Source of the DNA: Lysobacter enzymogenes
GTDB lineage: Bacteria > Pseudomonadota > Gammaproteobacteria > Xanthomonadales > Xanthomonadaceae
Direction: 5' to 3'
Assembly (NCBI RefSeq): GCF_023617245.1
Contig: NZ_CP067396.1
Coordinates: 4,340,001 to 4,404,000, forward strand
DNA: 64,000 bases
The notes under the pieces are model-generated. The model worked only from the letters and a program-made list of their open reading frames with translations. It made no database searches and was not told the origin of the DNA. Made by a program: the position numbers and the translations under genes. Positions 34,802 through 43,648 of the stretch are shown piece after piece (within the stretch, counting starts at the first letter, position 1; each line of letters starts with the position of its first letter).

Positions 34802-34912
34802 CCCTCACCCCAACCCCTCTCCCGCGAGCGGCAGAGGGGCTTGAAAGCAGGGCGCTTTACGACCGCCACGATCAGTCCCCTCGCCCGCCCGCGGGAGAGG
34901 GCTAGGGTGAGG
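34802..34912. repeat. CCCTCACCCCAACCCCTCTC ... GAGAGGGCTAGGGTGAGGG inverted repeat
   Basis: A dispersed, imperfect inverted repeat of about 110 bases, of a type common in high-GC beta- and gammaproteobacteria. It fills the gap between nadV and the radical SAM gene and could end nadV transcription. Confidence 0.75.
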
Positions 34913-34947
34913 GCCGCCGCCCCGCCCAAACTTCCAAGGACGAATCC

Positions 34948-36120
34948 ATGCCAGCCCCTCTCGAAGGGCTAGCGACCGCCGACCCGGGCACGCTCCCGCT
35001 CAGCGCGGCCTCTTCCCTGTTCCAACGCCTGCGCGCGAGCACGCCGCAGCTGGCCCGGCGCGCGCCGGGCGAACACGACGCCGCGCGCTGGCGCGAGCAC
35101 CGCATCGGCGAACGCCGCTACCGCGTCGCCCAGCCGGTCACCTTCACCCCTTACGCCGCGGCGCGGCCGTGTTCGGCGCGCTGCCTGTTCTGTTCGGAAA
35201 ACCTGCGCCGGCACGACGGCGGCGCGATGGCGCAGACCCTGCGTCCCGGCCCCGATCACTTCGAGCGCCTGAGCGCGGCGCTGGCGCAATTGCGCGGGCT
35301 GCCGCTGTCGTGGTCGCTGTCGGGACTGGAGTCCAGCGACGACGAGGACTGGTTCCTGCGCTTGCTGGCGACGCTGAGCGCGGCCGAACGCGACGGGGTG
35401 CAGGTCGAGGAGCGCGTGCTCTACAGCAACGGCGCCGGCTTCGCCCGCGGCCGCGGCGAGGAATTGATCGCCGCGCTGCGAACGTTCGGCCTGTCGTGGC
35501 TGGAACTGTCGCGGCATCACTACGACGCCGCGCGCAACCAACGCATCATGCGCTTCCGCGACGGCGAACCGATCGCCGACGGCGCCGTATTCGAACGGGT
35601 GGCGCGCCAGTTGTCCGCGGCGCTGCCGCTGCGCCAGGTGTGCATCCTGCAACGCGGAGGCATCGACGACGCCGACGGCGTGCGCGCCTACCTCGACTGG
35701 GCGCGCGCCTGCGGCGCCGGCACGGTGATCTTCCGCGAGTTCTCGCGCTTGGACCCGGGCTATCGCGACAACGCCAGCCGCCGCTATATCGACGCCGAAC
35801 GCGTGCCGATCGATGAGGTGCTGGCCGCGTGCATGGACGCGCCGTGGTGGCCGCAACTGACGCCGCTGCGCATCACCGAAGGCTATTACTTCTGGAACCT
35901 GCGCCTGCGCGAGCAGGACAGCGGCATGGAGGTGGTGTTCGAATCCTCCGACTACGCCGCCATGCACCGCCGCCACGCCTCCGGCGACATCTACAAGCTG
36001 GTGTTCCACGGCAATGGCCGTCTCTGCGCCGGCTGGCAGCCCGATCGCGACGTGCTGTGGCCCACCGTCGCCGAGCCCGCTGCGCTCGCGCCCGCCGCAA
36101 GCGAGCCCGCCGATGGATAG
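34948..36120 (+). CDS. radical SAM enzyme of unknown function
   Basis: A 390-residue protein with the cluster motif CSARCLFC (Cys75, Cys79, Cys82, the CX3CX2C pattern) after VTFTPYAAARP. Later segments such as SWSLSGLESSDDEDWFLRLL, LYSNGAGFA, WLELSRHHYDAARNQRIMRF and CILQRGGIDDADGVRAYLDWA follow the beta strands of the radical SAM barrel; the C-terminal 80 residues have GYYFWNLRLREQDSGMEVVFESSDY. It lacks the SPASM Cys cluster. The substrate is unknown. It overlaps the next gene by eight bases (ATGGATAG), so the two almost surely work together. Confidence 0.8.
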   Translation: MPAPLEGLATADPGTLPLSAASSLFQRLRASTPQLARRAPGEHDAARWREHRIGERRYRVAQPVTFTPYAAARPCSARCLFCSENLRRHDGGAMAQTLRPGPDHFERLSAALAQLRGLPLSWSLSGLESSDDEDWFLRLLATLSAAERDGVQVEERVLYSNGAGFARGRGEELIAALRTFGLSWLELSRHHYDAARNQRIMRFRDGEPIADGAVFERVARQLSAALPLRQVCILQRGGIDDADGVRAYLDWARACGAGTVIFREFSRLDPGYRDNASRRYIDAERVPIDEVLAACMDAPWWPQLTPLRITEGYYFWNLRLREQDSGMEVVFESSDYAAMHRRHASGDIYKLVFHGNGRLCAGWQPDRDVLWPTVAEPAALAPAASEPADG

Positions 36121-37171
36121 CCGCAGCTGGCTGCTGCTGGAGCCCGACCCGCCGCAGCTGCGGCTGCCCGACGACCTGCGCGCGCGCGATCCGTTCGGCG
36201 GCCGCGACTGCGGCTGGGTCGCGCAGATGCGCCCGTTCGTGCGCCACTACGCCGCGCCGGGCGCGCGCGTGTTCGATCCGTTCTGCGGCTTCGCCACCAC
36301 CTTGCTCGCCGCCGCGCTCGAAGGCCGCCGCGGCTGCGGACTGGAGATCGACCCGGCGCGCGCGCAACTGGCGCGCGAACGGCTGCAACGCCACGGCATC
36401 GACGCGCCGGTCGCCGTCGGCAGCCTGCCGGATGCGCCGGCGCCGCTGCCGTTCGACCTATGCCTGACCAACGTGCCCTACTTCGGCTGCCGCTGGCCCG
36501 ACCCCGCCGGCGCGCCCGGCGCGGACGCCGGCCAGCTCTATCTGGAACGCGACTACGAAGCCTACCTGCGGCGCCTGCGCGACATCTTCCACGCCGTGCG
36601 CGCGGCCCTGCCCGACGGCGGCTACTGCATCGCCATGGCCGAAAACCTGACTCTCGGCGAGCGCACGCTGCCGCTGGCCTGGGACCTGGCGCGGATTCTC
36701 GGCGCGCTGTTCGTGACGCGCGAAGAGCGCCTGCTGTGCTACGCGCGCGATCCGCGCGCGCTGGCGCCCGGCGACGCGTCCACCGACCGCAGCCACGAAT
36801 ACGCGCTGGTGTTCCAGAAACAGCGCGAGCGCATCTGCCTGGACAGCACCGGCGACGAACTGCAGGCGTTGCGCGAAGCCGGATTCGCGTTCGAGCTGCA
36901 CGGCAGCTACCCGCGCTGGCTGGCCGACCCCGACGCGCGCGCGCCGGCCGACGCCGACCTGCTGCTAGCCGACGATCAGGCCGAGTTCGACCGCCTGCTG
37001 TGGTGGCTGCACGAGCGCCGCTACGAACTGACGCTGTGGGGCGAACCCGTGCACCCGCCGCTGCGCCTGCCGCGCCTGCGCGAACACTGGTACCTGCGCG
37101 CGCAACGCCGCGACCGGCTGGGCCGGCTGGTGCGCCTGGACCTGTCGCTGACCGACCAGGCCGCGCGCTGA
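36113..37171 (+). CDS. SAM-dependent methyltransferase coupled to the radical SAM gene
   Basis: A 352-residue class I methyltransferase. Motif I is FDPFCGFATTLLA at residues 54-66, like DNA N4/N6 methylases, with Glu78/Asp80 for the ribose; the catalytic motif IV at 120-123 is NVPY followed by Phe, a form seen in KsgA/Erm RNA adenine methylases (N-I/L/V-P-Y/F) rather than the (D/N/S)PPY of DNA enzymes. Motif order I then IV also differs from the common beta-class DNA enzymes. The C-terminal third (YELTLWGEPVHPPLRLPRLR) is unique. Target nucleic acid, or even another substrate, is open. Confidence 0.75.
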   Translation: MDSRSWLLLEPDPPQLRLPDDLRARDPFGGRDCGWVAQMRPFVRHYAAPGARVFDPFCGFATTLLAAALEGRRGCGLEIDPARAQLARERLQRHGIDAPVAVGSLPDAPAPLPFDLCLTNVPYFGCRWPDPAGAPGADAGQLYLERDYEAYLRRLRDIFHAVRAALPDGGYCIAMAENLTLGERTLPLAWDLARILGALFVTREERLLCYARDPRALAPGDASTDRSHEYALVFQKQRERICLDSTGDELQALREAGFAFELHGSYPRWLADPDARAPADADLLLADDQAEFDRLLWWLHERRYELTLWGEPVHPPLRLPRLREHWYLRAQRRDRLGRLVRLDLSLTDQAAR

Positions 37172-37182
37172 ATCGAAGTGCG

Positions 37183-37213
37183 ACTGCAGGAGCGGCGCAA
37201 GCCGCGACCGCGA
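37183..37213. repeat. single REP-like element
   Basis: CTGCAGGAGCGGCGCAAGCC and GCGACCGCGATGCG; it lies just 3' of the methyltransferase gene. Confidence 0.65.
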
Positions 37214-37328
37214 TGCGGCAGGTTCGCCGCACAAGCGGGAAGCGCGACTTCGCCGCCCCCGCCCGCGCGGCGGACGCGGCACGTAGCGACGGCTTGCGCC
37301 ACACTCACCGCGGAACTTCGCAGCCCGC

Positions 37329-38072
37329 TTACTCCTCCGGCCGCGACGCCGGCAATCCGGCCAGCGAGTCGGCCAGTTGCGCCAGCCGCGCGACGCCGCC
37401 GAGCGGGCGCAGCAGTTGCTCGCAGCGCGAGCGCAACGCCGAGTTGCGCAACGGCCAGGCCGGTTCGCGCCGCGAGCCGGGAAACACCACGCACAGCAGC
37501 GTTCCCTGCGGCGCGCCGCGTCCGCTGCGCGCGTGCGCGCGTACCCCGGACAGGTCGCTGGCCATGCGCTCGGACATCTCGCCCAGCGCCCGGCCGCGGC
37601 CGGCATCGCCGATCAGGCCGAAACTGCTGCGCGCGGTGGCGCGGTCGTGGACGACGACGAAGTCGCCGACGCCGCCCGCGCCGGCCTGCGCCAGCCACGT
37701 CGCCGGCATGGCCAGGTACGGCACCCGTCCCGCGTCGACATAAGCCTGCGGATTGCTGCGCGGAAAGCGGGCGTCGGCCAGCGCGGTGGTGGAGACGAAG
37801 TAACCGGCTTGGGCGCCCTCGGCTTGGCGCAGCGGCCGCTGCGGCTGGTGCGGATCGGGCACCAGCCGCTCGCGCCAAGCGCCGCTCGGCCAGCCGCTGT
37901 CGTGCAGGCTGCCGCTGCCGGTGTCGTCGGGGTGGTAGGCGTCGGGCGCGCCCTGGGCGGTGATCGGCGGCCCCGCGCACAGGAACGCATAGGCGCGGTG
38001 GCCGCCGGCATCGACGCGGTGCAGCGCCGCGCCGGCGAACTCGGTCCAATACTCGATCAGCACCACGCCCAT
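37329..38072 (-). CDS. GH75-like chitosanase without visible signal peptide
   Basis: The start at ATG 38072 gives 247 residues. The central part matches fungal-type chitosanases of family 75: ALHRVDAGGHRAYAFLCAG, GYFVSTTALADARFPRSNPQ with YVDAGRVPYLAMPATW, then GVGDFVVVHD and GLIGDAGRGRALGEMSERMA. Asp156 and Glu165 stand nine residues apart, the spacing of the essential Asp and Glu of fungal GH75 enzymes. The N-terminus MGVVLIEYWTEFAG is not a classical signal peptide, so the route out of the cell, if any, is unclear. Confidence 0.72.
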   Translation of the reverse strand: MGVVLIEYWTEFAGAALHRVDAGGHRAYAFLCAGPPITAQGAPDAYHPDDTGSGSLHDSGWPSGAWRERLVPDPHQPQRPLRQAEGAQAGYFVSTTALADARFPRSNPQAYVDAGRVPYLAMPATWLAQAGAGGVGDFVVVHDRATARSSFGLIGDAGRGRALGEMSERMASDLSGVRAHARSGRGAPQGTLLCVVFPGSRREPAWPLRNSALRSRCEQLLRPLGGVARLAQLADSLAGLPASRPEE

Positions 38073-38306
38073 GTGCGTTCCATCCTTGGCCCGGACGGCG
38101 CGAGGGTTCGCGCCCGGCTCCGAATGGCGCGATTGCGACGCGGCGAATGTCAATTCGCCGTGACGCCGTCGAAGCGGCTGCATCGGATGATCAGCGCCGC
38201 AACCAGGATGCGCGCAAACCCGCATGCTTCGCATGCCCGTACGCATCAAAAAAGCAGTTTCAATCCGCCGATGCGGAAAAATTTACGTATTCAGATGGCC
38301 GGATTG

Positions 38307-38924
38307 TCACAACATCCGGTACCAGAACAGCGCCGTCTCATGCGCGATGTCCGGCTCGTTGGCGTAGTGGTAGCGGTCGCATCCGCCGAGCACGAAACCG
38401 TGGCGCAGGTACATGCGGCACGCGATGACGTTGGTGTCCTGGGTTTCCAGCATGATCCCCGGATAGCCGTGCGTGCGCGCCCAATCCAGCGCCGCATGCA
38501 TCAAGGCCGTGCCGGCCCCGCGGCGGCGCGCGTTGCGGTCGATGGCGATGTCGTCGATATAGGCGAAGCCGTTCCAGGTGCGCGACATCATCATCCGCCC
38601 GGCCACGCGCCCGTCGAGGCGGACCACGAACGCGGCCGCGTCGGTCGCGGTGTTGCCGCGGGCGCGCTGCAGATAATCGCGCAAGCCCTCGGCATCGGCG
38701 TCGTCGCCGTAGTTCTTGCGGTACGGCTCTTCGAGCCGCTCGGTTTCGAACGAATCCAGGTCGCACCACAACGCGCCGTCGCGCAGTTGCAGCAGCAGGC
38801 GCTGGAAGGCGATGAAACTGCCGTCGAAGGCCACCGCGGCGTCCACGTCCTGCTCGCGCAAGGCGTGGACCGTGGGGCCGCGCGCCTCATCCTGCGCATC
38901 GCTGTCCTGCTCGCCGGCACTCAT
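38307..38924 (-). CDS. GNAT acetyltransferase, streptothricin acetyltransferase (SatA)-like
   Basis: A 205-residue GNAT. YIDDIAIDRNARRRGAGTALM is the acetyl-CoA site (RRxGxG/A) and GYPGIMLETQDTNVIACRMY with RHGFVLGGCDRYHY closely follows streptothricin acetyltransferases of the SatA type. Acetylation of the beta-lysine of streptothricin would inactivate that antibiotic; other relatives act on unknown amines. It overlaps the next GNAT gene by ATGA, so the two form an operon in a producer/competitor genus where self-protection is plausible. Confidence 0.83.
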   Translation of the reverse strand: MSAGEQDSDAQDEARGPTVHALREQDVDAAVAFDGSFIAFQRLLLQLRDGALWCDLDSFETERLEEPYRKNYGDDADAEGLRDYLQRARGNTATDAAAFVVRLDGRVAGRMMMSRTWNGFAYIDDIAIDRNARRRGAGTALMHAALDWARTHGYPGIMLETQDTNVIACRMYLRHGFVLGGCDRYHYANEPDIAHETALFWYRML

Positions 38925-39463
38925 GCCGCCAACTCCAGCGCCAGGATCGCGTCGTGGTAGGTGTTACCGCCGACCTGGAATTCGCGCTCGCCGATCTGCG
39001 CATAGCCGCAGCGCGCATAGAACGCCAGCGCGCGTTCGTTGCCGGCGTACACGCCCAGCAGCAGCCGGCCGGCGCCGCGCGCGCGCGCTTCGTCGATGGC
39101 GTGCTGCATCAAGCGGCGGCCGGTGCCGCCGCCGTGGAAGCGCGAGAGCAGGTAGATGCGCTTGAGTTCGAGGTCGTCCGCGCGCAGGTCGGCCAGCGGC
39201 AGGTTCGGCGCCGTCAGCATCGCGAAGCCGACCGGCGCGGCGCCGAGCGCGCTCTCGGCCAGCCACAGCGCCGTCGCCGGATCAGCCAGGGCCTGCGCGT
39301 ACAGTTCGGCGGCGTGCTGCTTGCGGCAGTGGGCGACGATGTCGGCGCCGTCGAGGATGCCGGCGAAGGTGTCGAGAAAGGTCGCCGCGCCGGCCAGGGC
39401 GAGCGCATCGGCGTCGCCGGCATGGGCGCGGCGGATCGAGGGAACGGCGGCGGGATCGGTCAT
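38921..39463 (-). CDS. GNAT-family N-acetyltransferase
   Basis: A 180-residue GNAT starting at ATG 39463. ELKRIYLLSRFHGGGTGRRLMQHAIDEARARGAGRLLLGVYAGN carries the R-x-x-G-x-G/A acetyl-CoA loop, followed by ALAFYARCGYAQIGEREFQVGG, as in PaiA/spermidine acetyltransferase-like enzymes. The substrate is unknown. It is the first gene of a two-gene unit with the SatA-like acetyltransferase. Confidence 0.85.
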   Translation of the reverse strand: MTDPAAVPSIRRAHAGDADALALAGAATFLDTFAGILDGADIVAHCRKQHAAELYAQALADPATALWLAESALGAAPVGFAMLTAPNLPLADLRADDLELKRIYLLSRFHGGGTGRRLMQHAIDEARARGAGRLLLGVYAGNERALAFYARCGYAQIGEREFQVGGNTYHDAILALELAA

Positions 39464-39647
39464 GGCGGCGAGTCGCAGGGCCCGGAGGCGATGCGGCCAA
39501 GATCGCATGCGCGGGCGTCGGTGCGGTATCCGCGGATGGTCGCGGACGGCGACGCGACCGCGACGGCGCGCTTGCGAAACCCCGGCTCCCGTTCCGGCAC
39601 GTGCCGGGATGCGGGCGGACGGAAGTTTCGCGGCGGCCGCGTTGACG

Positions 39648-39730
39648 CGGTCGCGGCTCGCGCCGCTCCTACAGGGCGAGTCCGCGTTGACGCGAGGTCC
39701 GATTGTAGGAGCGGCGCGAGCCGCGACCTC
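39648..39730. repeat. inverted pair of REP-like elements
   Basis: GCGGTCGCGGCTCGCGCCGC with TCCTACAG, then TTGTAGGAGCGGCGCGAGCC. It lies between the GNAT operon and the MDR dehydrogenase gene. Confidence 0.75.
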
Positions 39731-39792
39731 GACGCCGCAGCGACGACGCGAGCCGTTCCCGGCCCGCGCCGCCTGCGCCGACCGGCGCCGCC

Positions 39793-40809
39793 TCAGCCGC
39801 CGACCCGGATCACGACCTTGCCGAAGTGCGAGCCGCTTTCGAGGTAGCGATACGCCTCGCCCGCCTGTTCGAACGCGAACGCGCGGTCCACCACCGGCGC
39901 GATCCGGTTGACGCCGACGAAGCGCGCCAGATCCTCGCCCATGCCGCGGCTGCCGACGTAGATGCCGGACAGGCGCTTGGCGCCCATGATCAGCGCGAAC
40001 GGGTCGAACTCGCCGGCGAAGCCGCTGACCCCGCCGATGATCGCGACGGTGCCGTTCATCGCCGCCGCGCGCAGCGAGCGCGCCAGGGTGCCGGCGCCGC
40101 CGACTTCCAGCACAGCATCGACGCCGTTGCCGGCGGTCAGCCGCAGCACTTCGTCCTGCCATTCCGGGTGGCTGCGGTAGTTGATGGTCTCGTCGGCGCC
40201 GAGCGCGCGGGCGCGTTCGAGCTTGGCGTCGCTGGAGGAAGTGACGATCGCGCGCAGCCCCGCCGCCTTGGCCAGTTGCAGGCCCCAGATCGAGACGCCG
40301 CCGGTGCCCAGCAGCAGCACGCTCTGGCCCGGGCGCAGGCCGGCTTCGACGAACAGCGCGTTCCAGGCGGTGACGCCGGCGCAGGTCAGGGTCGCGGCCT
40401 GGGCGTCGTCCAGGTGCGCGGGCACGGCGAATACCGACTCCTGCGACACCACGATCTGTTCGGCCAGCACGCCGTCGGCGTCGGCGCCGAACGGCTCGCG
40501 GGTGGCGTGGGCGCTGGCGGCGCCGGCGTGCCAGTGCGGGAAGAAGCTGGTGGCGACGCGGTCGCCGAGCGCCCAGCGGGACGCGCCGGGGCCGAGCTCG
40601 ATCACTTCGGCGACGGCGTCGGACGCCGGGATCACCGCGCGGTCGCCGCCGGCGGGATAACGGCCGTCGGCGACCATCAGGTCGCGGAAGTTCAGCGACA
40701 CCGCGCGCACGCGCAGGCGCACCTGGCCGGCGCCGAGCGGCGCGGGCGCTTCCTCGGCCAGGGCGAGCGAGTCGATGCCGCGGCCGGCGCGGATGCGGTA
40801 AGCCTTCAT
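39793..40809 (-). CDS. NAD(P)-dependent MDR alcohol dehydrogenase/quinone reductase-like protein
   Basis: The start at ATG 40809 has AGGAG nine bases upstream; GTG 40818 is possible. The 338-residue protein shows SLNFRDLMVADGRYP, PASDAVAEVIELG, GVLAEQIVV, the cofactor loop LLGTGGVSIWGLQLAKAAG and ALGADETINYR. It lacks the catalytic and structural zinc cysteines, as in the zinc-independent quinone reductase group. It is divergent from a LysR regulator across 136 bases, its likely controller. Confidence 0.87.
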   Translation of the reverse strand: MKAYRIRAGRGIDSLALAEEAPAPLGAGQVRLRVRAVSLNFRDLMVADGRYPAGGDRAVIPASDAVAEVIELGPGASRWALGDRVATSFFPHWHAGAASAHATREPFGADADGVLAEQIVVSQESVFAVPAHLDDAQAATLTCAGVTAWNALFVEAGLRPGQSVLLLGTGGVSIWGLQLAKAAGLRAIVTSSSDAKLERARALGADETINYRSHPEWQDEVLRLTAGNGVDAVLEVGGAGTLARSLRAAAMNGTVAIIGGVSGFAGEFDPFALIMGAKRLSGIYVGSRGMGEDLARFVGVNRIAPVVDRAFAFEQAGEAYRYLESGSHFGKVVIRVGG

Positions 40810-40945
40810 GGGGGACACTCCTGGAACAGTGGGGACGGGGGGCCGGGGACGATGCCGCGGCCCAGGAGCGCTACGATAGCGTCGCCGCGTGCGCTCTAGT
40901 GGCTAGATTTCTTCCACTCTCCGTAGCCCGACAGGAACCAATCCC

Positions 40946-41887
40946 ATGGCCGTCAACGATCGCCTGCTCGGCATCGTCGCCTTCGTCCAGTCCGCCGAGG
41001 CCGGCAGCTTCGCGGTCGCCGCCGACCGCCTGGGGGTGACCCGCTCGGCCATCGGCAAGCGCATCGCCCGGCTCGAGCAACAGCTCGGCGTGCGCCTGTT
41101 CCACCGCAGCACCCGCCGCCAGAGCCTGAGCGAGGACGGCCAGGCCTACTACGAGCGCTGCGTGAAGGCGCTGGCCGAACTCGACGCCGCCGAGGCCGCG
41201 CTCGACAGCGGCCGGCGCGAACCCAGCGGACGGCTGCGGATCAGCGCGCCGGTGATGTTCGGCCGCCACTGCGTGGCGCCGGTGGTGCTGGAACTATCGC
41301 GGCGCCATCCCAAGCTGGAGATCGACCTGTCGTTCAACGACCGCATGGTCGACCTGGTCGAGGAAGGCTACGACCTGGGCATCCGCGTCGGCCGCCTGCG
41401 CGACAGCGCGACCCTCGCCGCGCGCCTGTTGACCCAGGAGCACCTGGGCATCTGCGCCGCGCCGGCGTATTTGGCCAAGCGCGGGCTGCCGCGCGAGATC
41501 GACGAGTTCGCCGGCCACGACGCGGTGATCTACGGCCGCCACGGCCAGCTCGTGCCCTGGCGCCTGCGCGACGGCGACGGCGAAGTGCGCGAGCCGCAGG
41601 TCAACGCGCGCCTGCGTTTCGACGACCTGCAGGCGATCGCCGACGCGGCCATCGCCGGCGCCGGCCTGGCCCAGCTACCGTGCTGGCTGCTGAGCCGCTA
41701 CCTGCGCAGCGGCGAACTGCAGATGGTGATGCACGCCGACCGCGTGGTCGGCAGCCGGATCAGCGCGGTGTGGCCGCACACCCATTACCTGCCGCTGCGC
41801 ACGCGCGCGGCGATCGACCTGTTGGTGGAACGGATACCGGGGATGGTCGGAACGGGCTTCGGCAAGCCGCTGGCGGCGGTGGCGTGA
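40946..41887 (+). CDS. LysR-family transcriptional regulator
   Basis: A 313-residue LTTR with HTH in residues 5-65 (FVQSAEAGSFAVAADRLGVTRSAIGKRIARLE) and an effector domain with ISAPVMFGRHCVAPVVLELSRRHPKLEIDL and YDLGIRVGRLRDSATLAARL, as in the DsdC/CrgA-like branch. The divergent MDR dehydrogenase gene is the expected target. Confidence 0.9.
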   Translation: MAVNDRLLGIVAFVQSAEAGSFAVAADRLGVTRSAIGKRIARLEQQLGVRLFHRSTRRQSLSEDGQAYYERCVKALAELDAAEAALDSGRREPSGRLRISAPVMFGRHCVAPVVLELSRRHPKLEIDLSFNDRMVDLVEEGYDLGIRVGRLRDSATLAARLLTQEHLGICAAPAYLAKRGLPREIDEFAGHDAVIYGRHGQLVPWRLRDGDGEVREPQVNARLRFDDLQAIADAAIAGAGLAQLPCWLLSRYLRSGELQMVMHADRVVGSRISAVWPHTHYLPLRTRAAIDLLVERIPGMVGTGFGKPLAAVA

Positions 41888-41937
41888 AGCGGGCGGTTGC
41901 CGTTGCCTTGCTGCAGGTTGCGTCGCAAGCGCAGTGT

Positions 41938-42152
41938 CGCGGTCGCAGCTCGCGCAGCTCCTACAGTCGGACTTCCAACGGCGACGCAGCCTGGGGCTCG
42001 CCCTGTAGGAGCGACGCAAGTCGCGACCGCGTTGCAGCAGGTTGCGTCGTAAGCGCGGTGTCGCGGTCGCGGCTTGCGCCGCTCCTACAGTCGGACTTCC
42101 AGCGACGACGCGGCCTGGGACTCGCCCTGTAGGAGCGACGCAAGTCGCGACC
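41938..42152. repeat. cluster of four REP-like elements
   Basis: Alternating copies in both directions (GCAGCTCCTACAG; CTGTAGGAGCGACGCAAGTC; GCGCCGCTCCTACAG; CTGTAGGAGCGACGCAAGTC), two inverted pairs in tandem between convergent genes. Confidence 0.8.
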
Positions 42153-42187
42153 GCGCCGCCGCAACGACGACGAACCCCACGCCCGCC

Positions 42188-43348
42188 TCACCGCTCCGGC
42201 CAATACCACGCCGGCGCATCGAGCAGGCCCTGCCCTTCCACCTCGGTCTGACCGAACGGTTTGTGCAGGCGGATCGCGTTGCAGCCGTCTTCGTCTTCCA
42301 GCGCCGCGACCAGCCGGGTCGCGTGCGAGACCACCCACACCTGGCTGCGCCGGGACGCGCGCGCGATCAACCGGCCCAGCGCCGGCAGCAGGTCCGGGTG
42401 CAGGCTGGTCTCGGGTTCGTTGAGCACCATCAGCGGCGGCGGCCGCGGGGTGTGCAGGGCGGCGATCCACAGCAGGTAGCGCAAGGTGCCGTCGGACAGT
42501 TCCGCCGCCGACAGCGGCCGCAGCAGGCCGGGCTGTTCGAGTTCGAGCACGAAGCGCCCGCCCTCGCCGGCCACGCGCACGCGCGCGCCGGGGAAGGCGT
42601 CGTCGACCGCCTCGGCCAGCGCGCGCGCATCGCCGATCTCGACGATGGTCTGCCACGCCGCGGCGAGGTCGCGGCCGTCGTGGCTGAGCACCGGGGTCAT
42701 CGTGCCCAGTTGCGGCTGCCGCGCCGGCGCCTGCGCGTCGCTGCGGAAGTGGTCGTAGAAGCGCCAGCCGCGGATGGTCTCGCGCAGGGTCAGCACCTCC
42801 GGTGCCGCGCGCGGGTCGGACAGCTGGGCGAACAGGCTCTCGAACGGGCTCAGGTGCTCGGCCGCTACGCGCCAGCCGCGGCCCTCGCGCACCCGCGCCA
42901 GGCCGCCGCGGCGGTCGACCAACAGGTTGGAACTGCGCAGGAACGGGCCGCTCCAGATCGCCTCGCGCTTGATCTGCGGGTCCATGCCGAACAAGGTCCG
43001 CGACGGGATCGGCAGGCCCAGGTCGATGGCGTAGCCGTAGTCCTCGCCGGCGAAGCCCAGCCGCAGCGCCACCGGCGCCTGGCGCTGGGTGCCCTGGACC
43101 GGCACCTCGCCGCGCTTCATCCGCGCCGAGACCGTCTCCGGCCCGGCCCACAGCGCCGACGGCAGCCCGCCCTCGCGCGCCAGCGCCGGCACCACCCCGC
43201 CCTGCGCGGTTTCCGCCAGCAGGCGCAGCGCGCGGTAGAGGTTGGACTTGCCGCAGCCGTTGGCGCCGGTGACCACGTTGAGCCGGCCCAGGCCCAGTTC
43301 GAGCTTGTGCAGCGAGCGGTAGTGGGCGATCGCCAGGGTCTGCAGCAC
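42188..43348 (-). CDS. stand-alone AAA (RecF/SMC-type) ATPase
   Basis: A 386-residue ABC-type ATPase of the AAA_21/COG4637 type. Walker A TGANGCGKS at 27-35 follows LAIAHYRSLHKLELGLGRLN; AELSDGTLRYLLW is the signature region; LMVLNEPETSLHPDLL is Walker B with catalytic Glu; VVSHATRLVAAL is the H-loop. No TOPRIM or nuclease domain is fused, which separates it from OLD proteins, and no partner effector gene adjoins. Function is unknown; some relatives belong to defence systems, but nothing here supports that. Confidence 0.83.
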   Translation of the reverse strand: MLQTLAIAHYRSLHKLELGLGRLNVVTGANGCGKSNLYRALRLLAETAQGGVVPALAREGGLPSALWAGPETVSARMKRGEVPVQGTQRQAPVALRLGFAGEDYGYAIDLGLPIPSRTLFGMDPQIKREAIWSGPFLRSSNLLVDRRGGLARVREGRGWRVAAEHLSPFESLFAQLSDPRAAPEVLTLRETIRGWRFYDHFRSDAQAPARQPQLGTMTPVLSHDGRDLAAAWQTIVEIGDARALAEAVDDAFPGARVRVAGEGGRFVLELEQPGLLRPLSAAELSDGTLRYLLWIAALHTPRPPPLMVLNEPETSLHPDLLPALGRLIARASRRSQVWVVSHATRLVAALEDEDGCNAIRLHKPFGQTEVEGQGLLDAPAWYWPER

Positions 43349-43648
43349 TTGAAACGCTCCTTGCGCAAAAAACGTAGACGAGGATGCCGCTCCGGCGTCG
43401 CAGCGGGTGCGGCGCCCGCGCGCAGTATCGGACGAGCGTCCTTTTTAAGCACTGGATCACGTTACTATGGCGACGAGAGTCGTCGTGCAGGCCGGGATCG
43501 CCCGGCCTGCCTGCGCCCGGGGACCCCCTGCCGACCTCCCGCTGCCCCCTGCAGCGTGGCCGGGGGAACGGCGCCCGCACTCCGTCAGTCGCCGCGCCCG
43601 CAACGGTCGCGGCGGGTCAAACAGGATGCAGTTTTAAGGAACGAAACG
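43349..43648. other. upstream region of the CsgG-like gene with strong hairpin
   Basis: These 300 bases separate two divergent genes. TTTTTAAGC and GTTACTATGG near 43442-43470 look promoter-like for the rightward gene, which would then have a long leader. Within it, 43487-43510 is a perfect ten-pair hairpin with an ATCG loop and no T-run after it. Confidence 0.5.
43487..43510 (+). promoter_or_regulatory. 10-bp perfect hairpin in the leader of the CsgG-like gene
   Basis: GCAGGCCGGG, ATCG, CCCGGCCTGC. It is followed by C-rich sequence instead of a T-run, so it is not a terminator; a leader structure or operator is possible. Confidence 0.35.

Noticed and set aside
42188..43348. Defence system built on the AAA ATPase
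   Set aside because: There is no TOPRIM, nuclease, reverse transcriptase or other effector next to it; the right neighbour is a CsgG-like gene and the left is a repeat cluster.
43487..43510. Terminator for the AAA ATPase or upstream gene
   Set aside because: The stem is strong but has no T-run on either strand, and both flanking genes point away from it.
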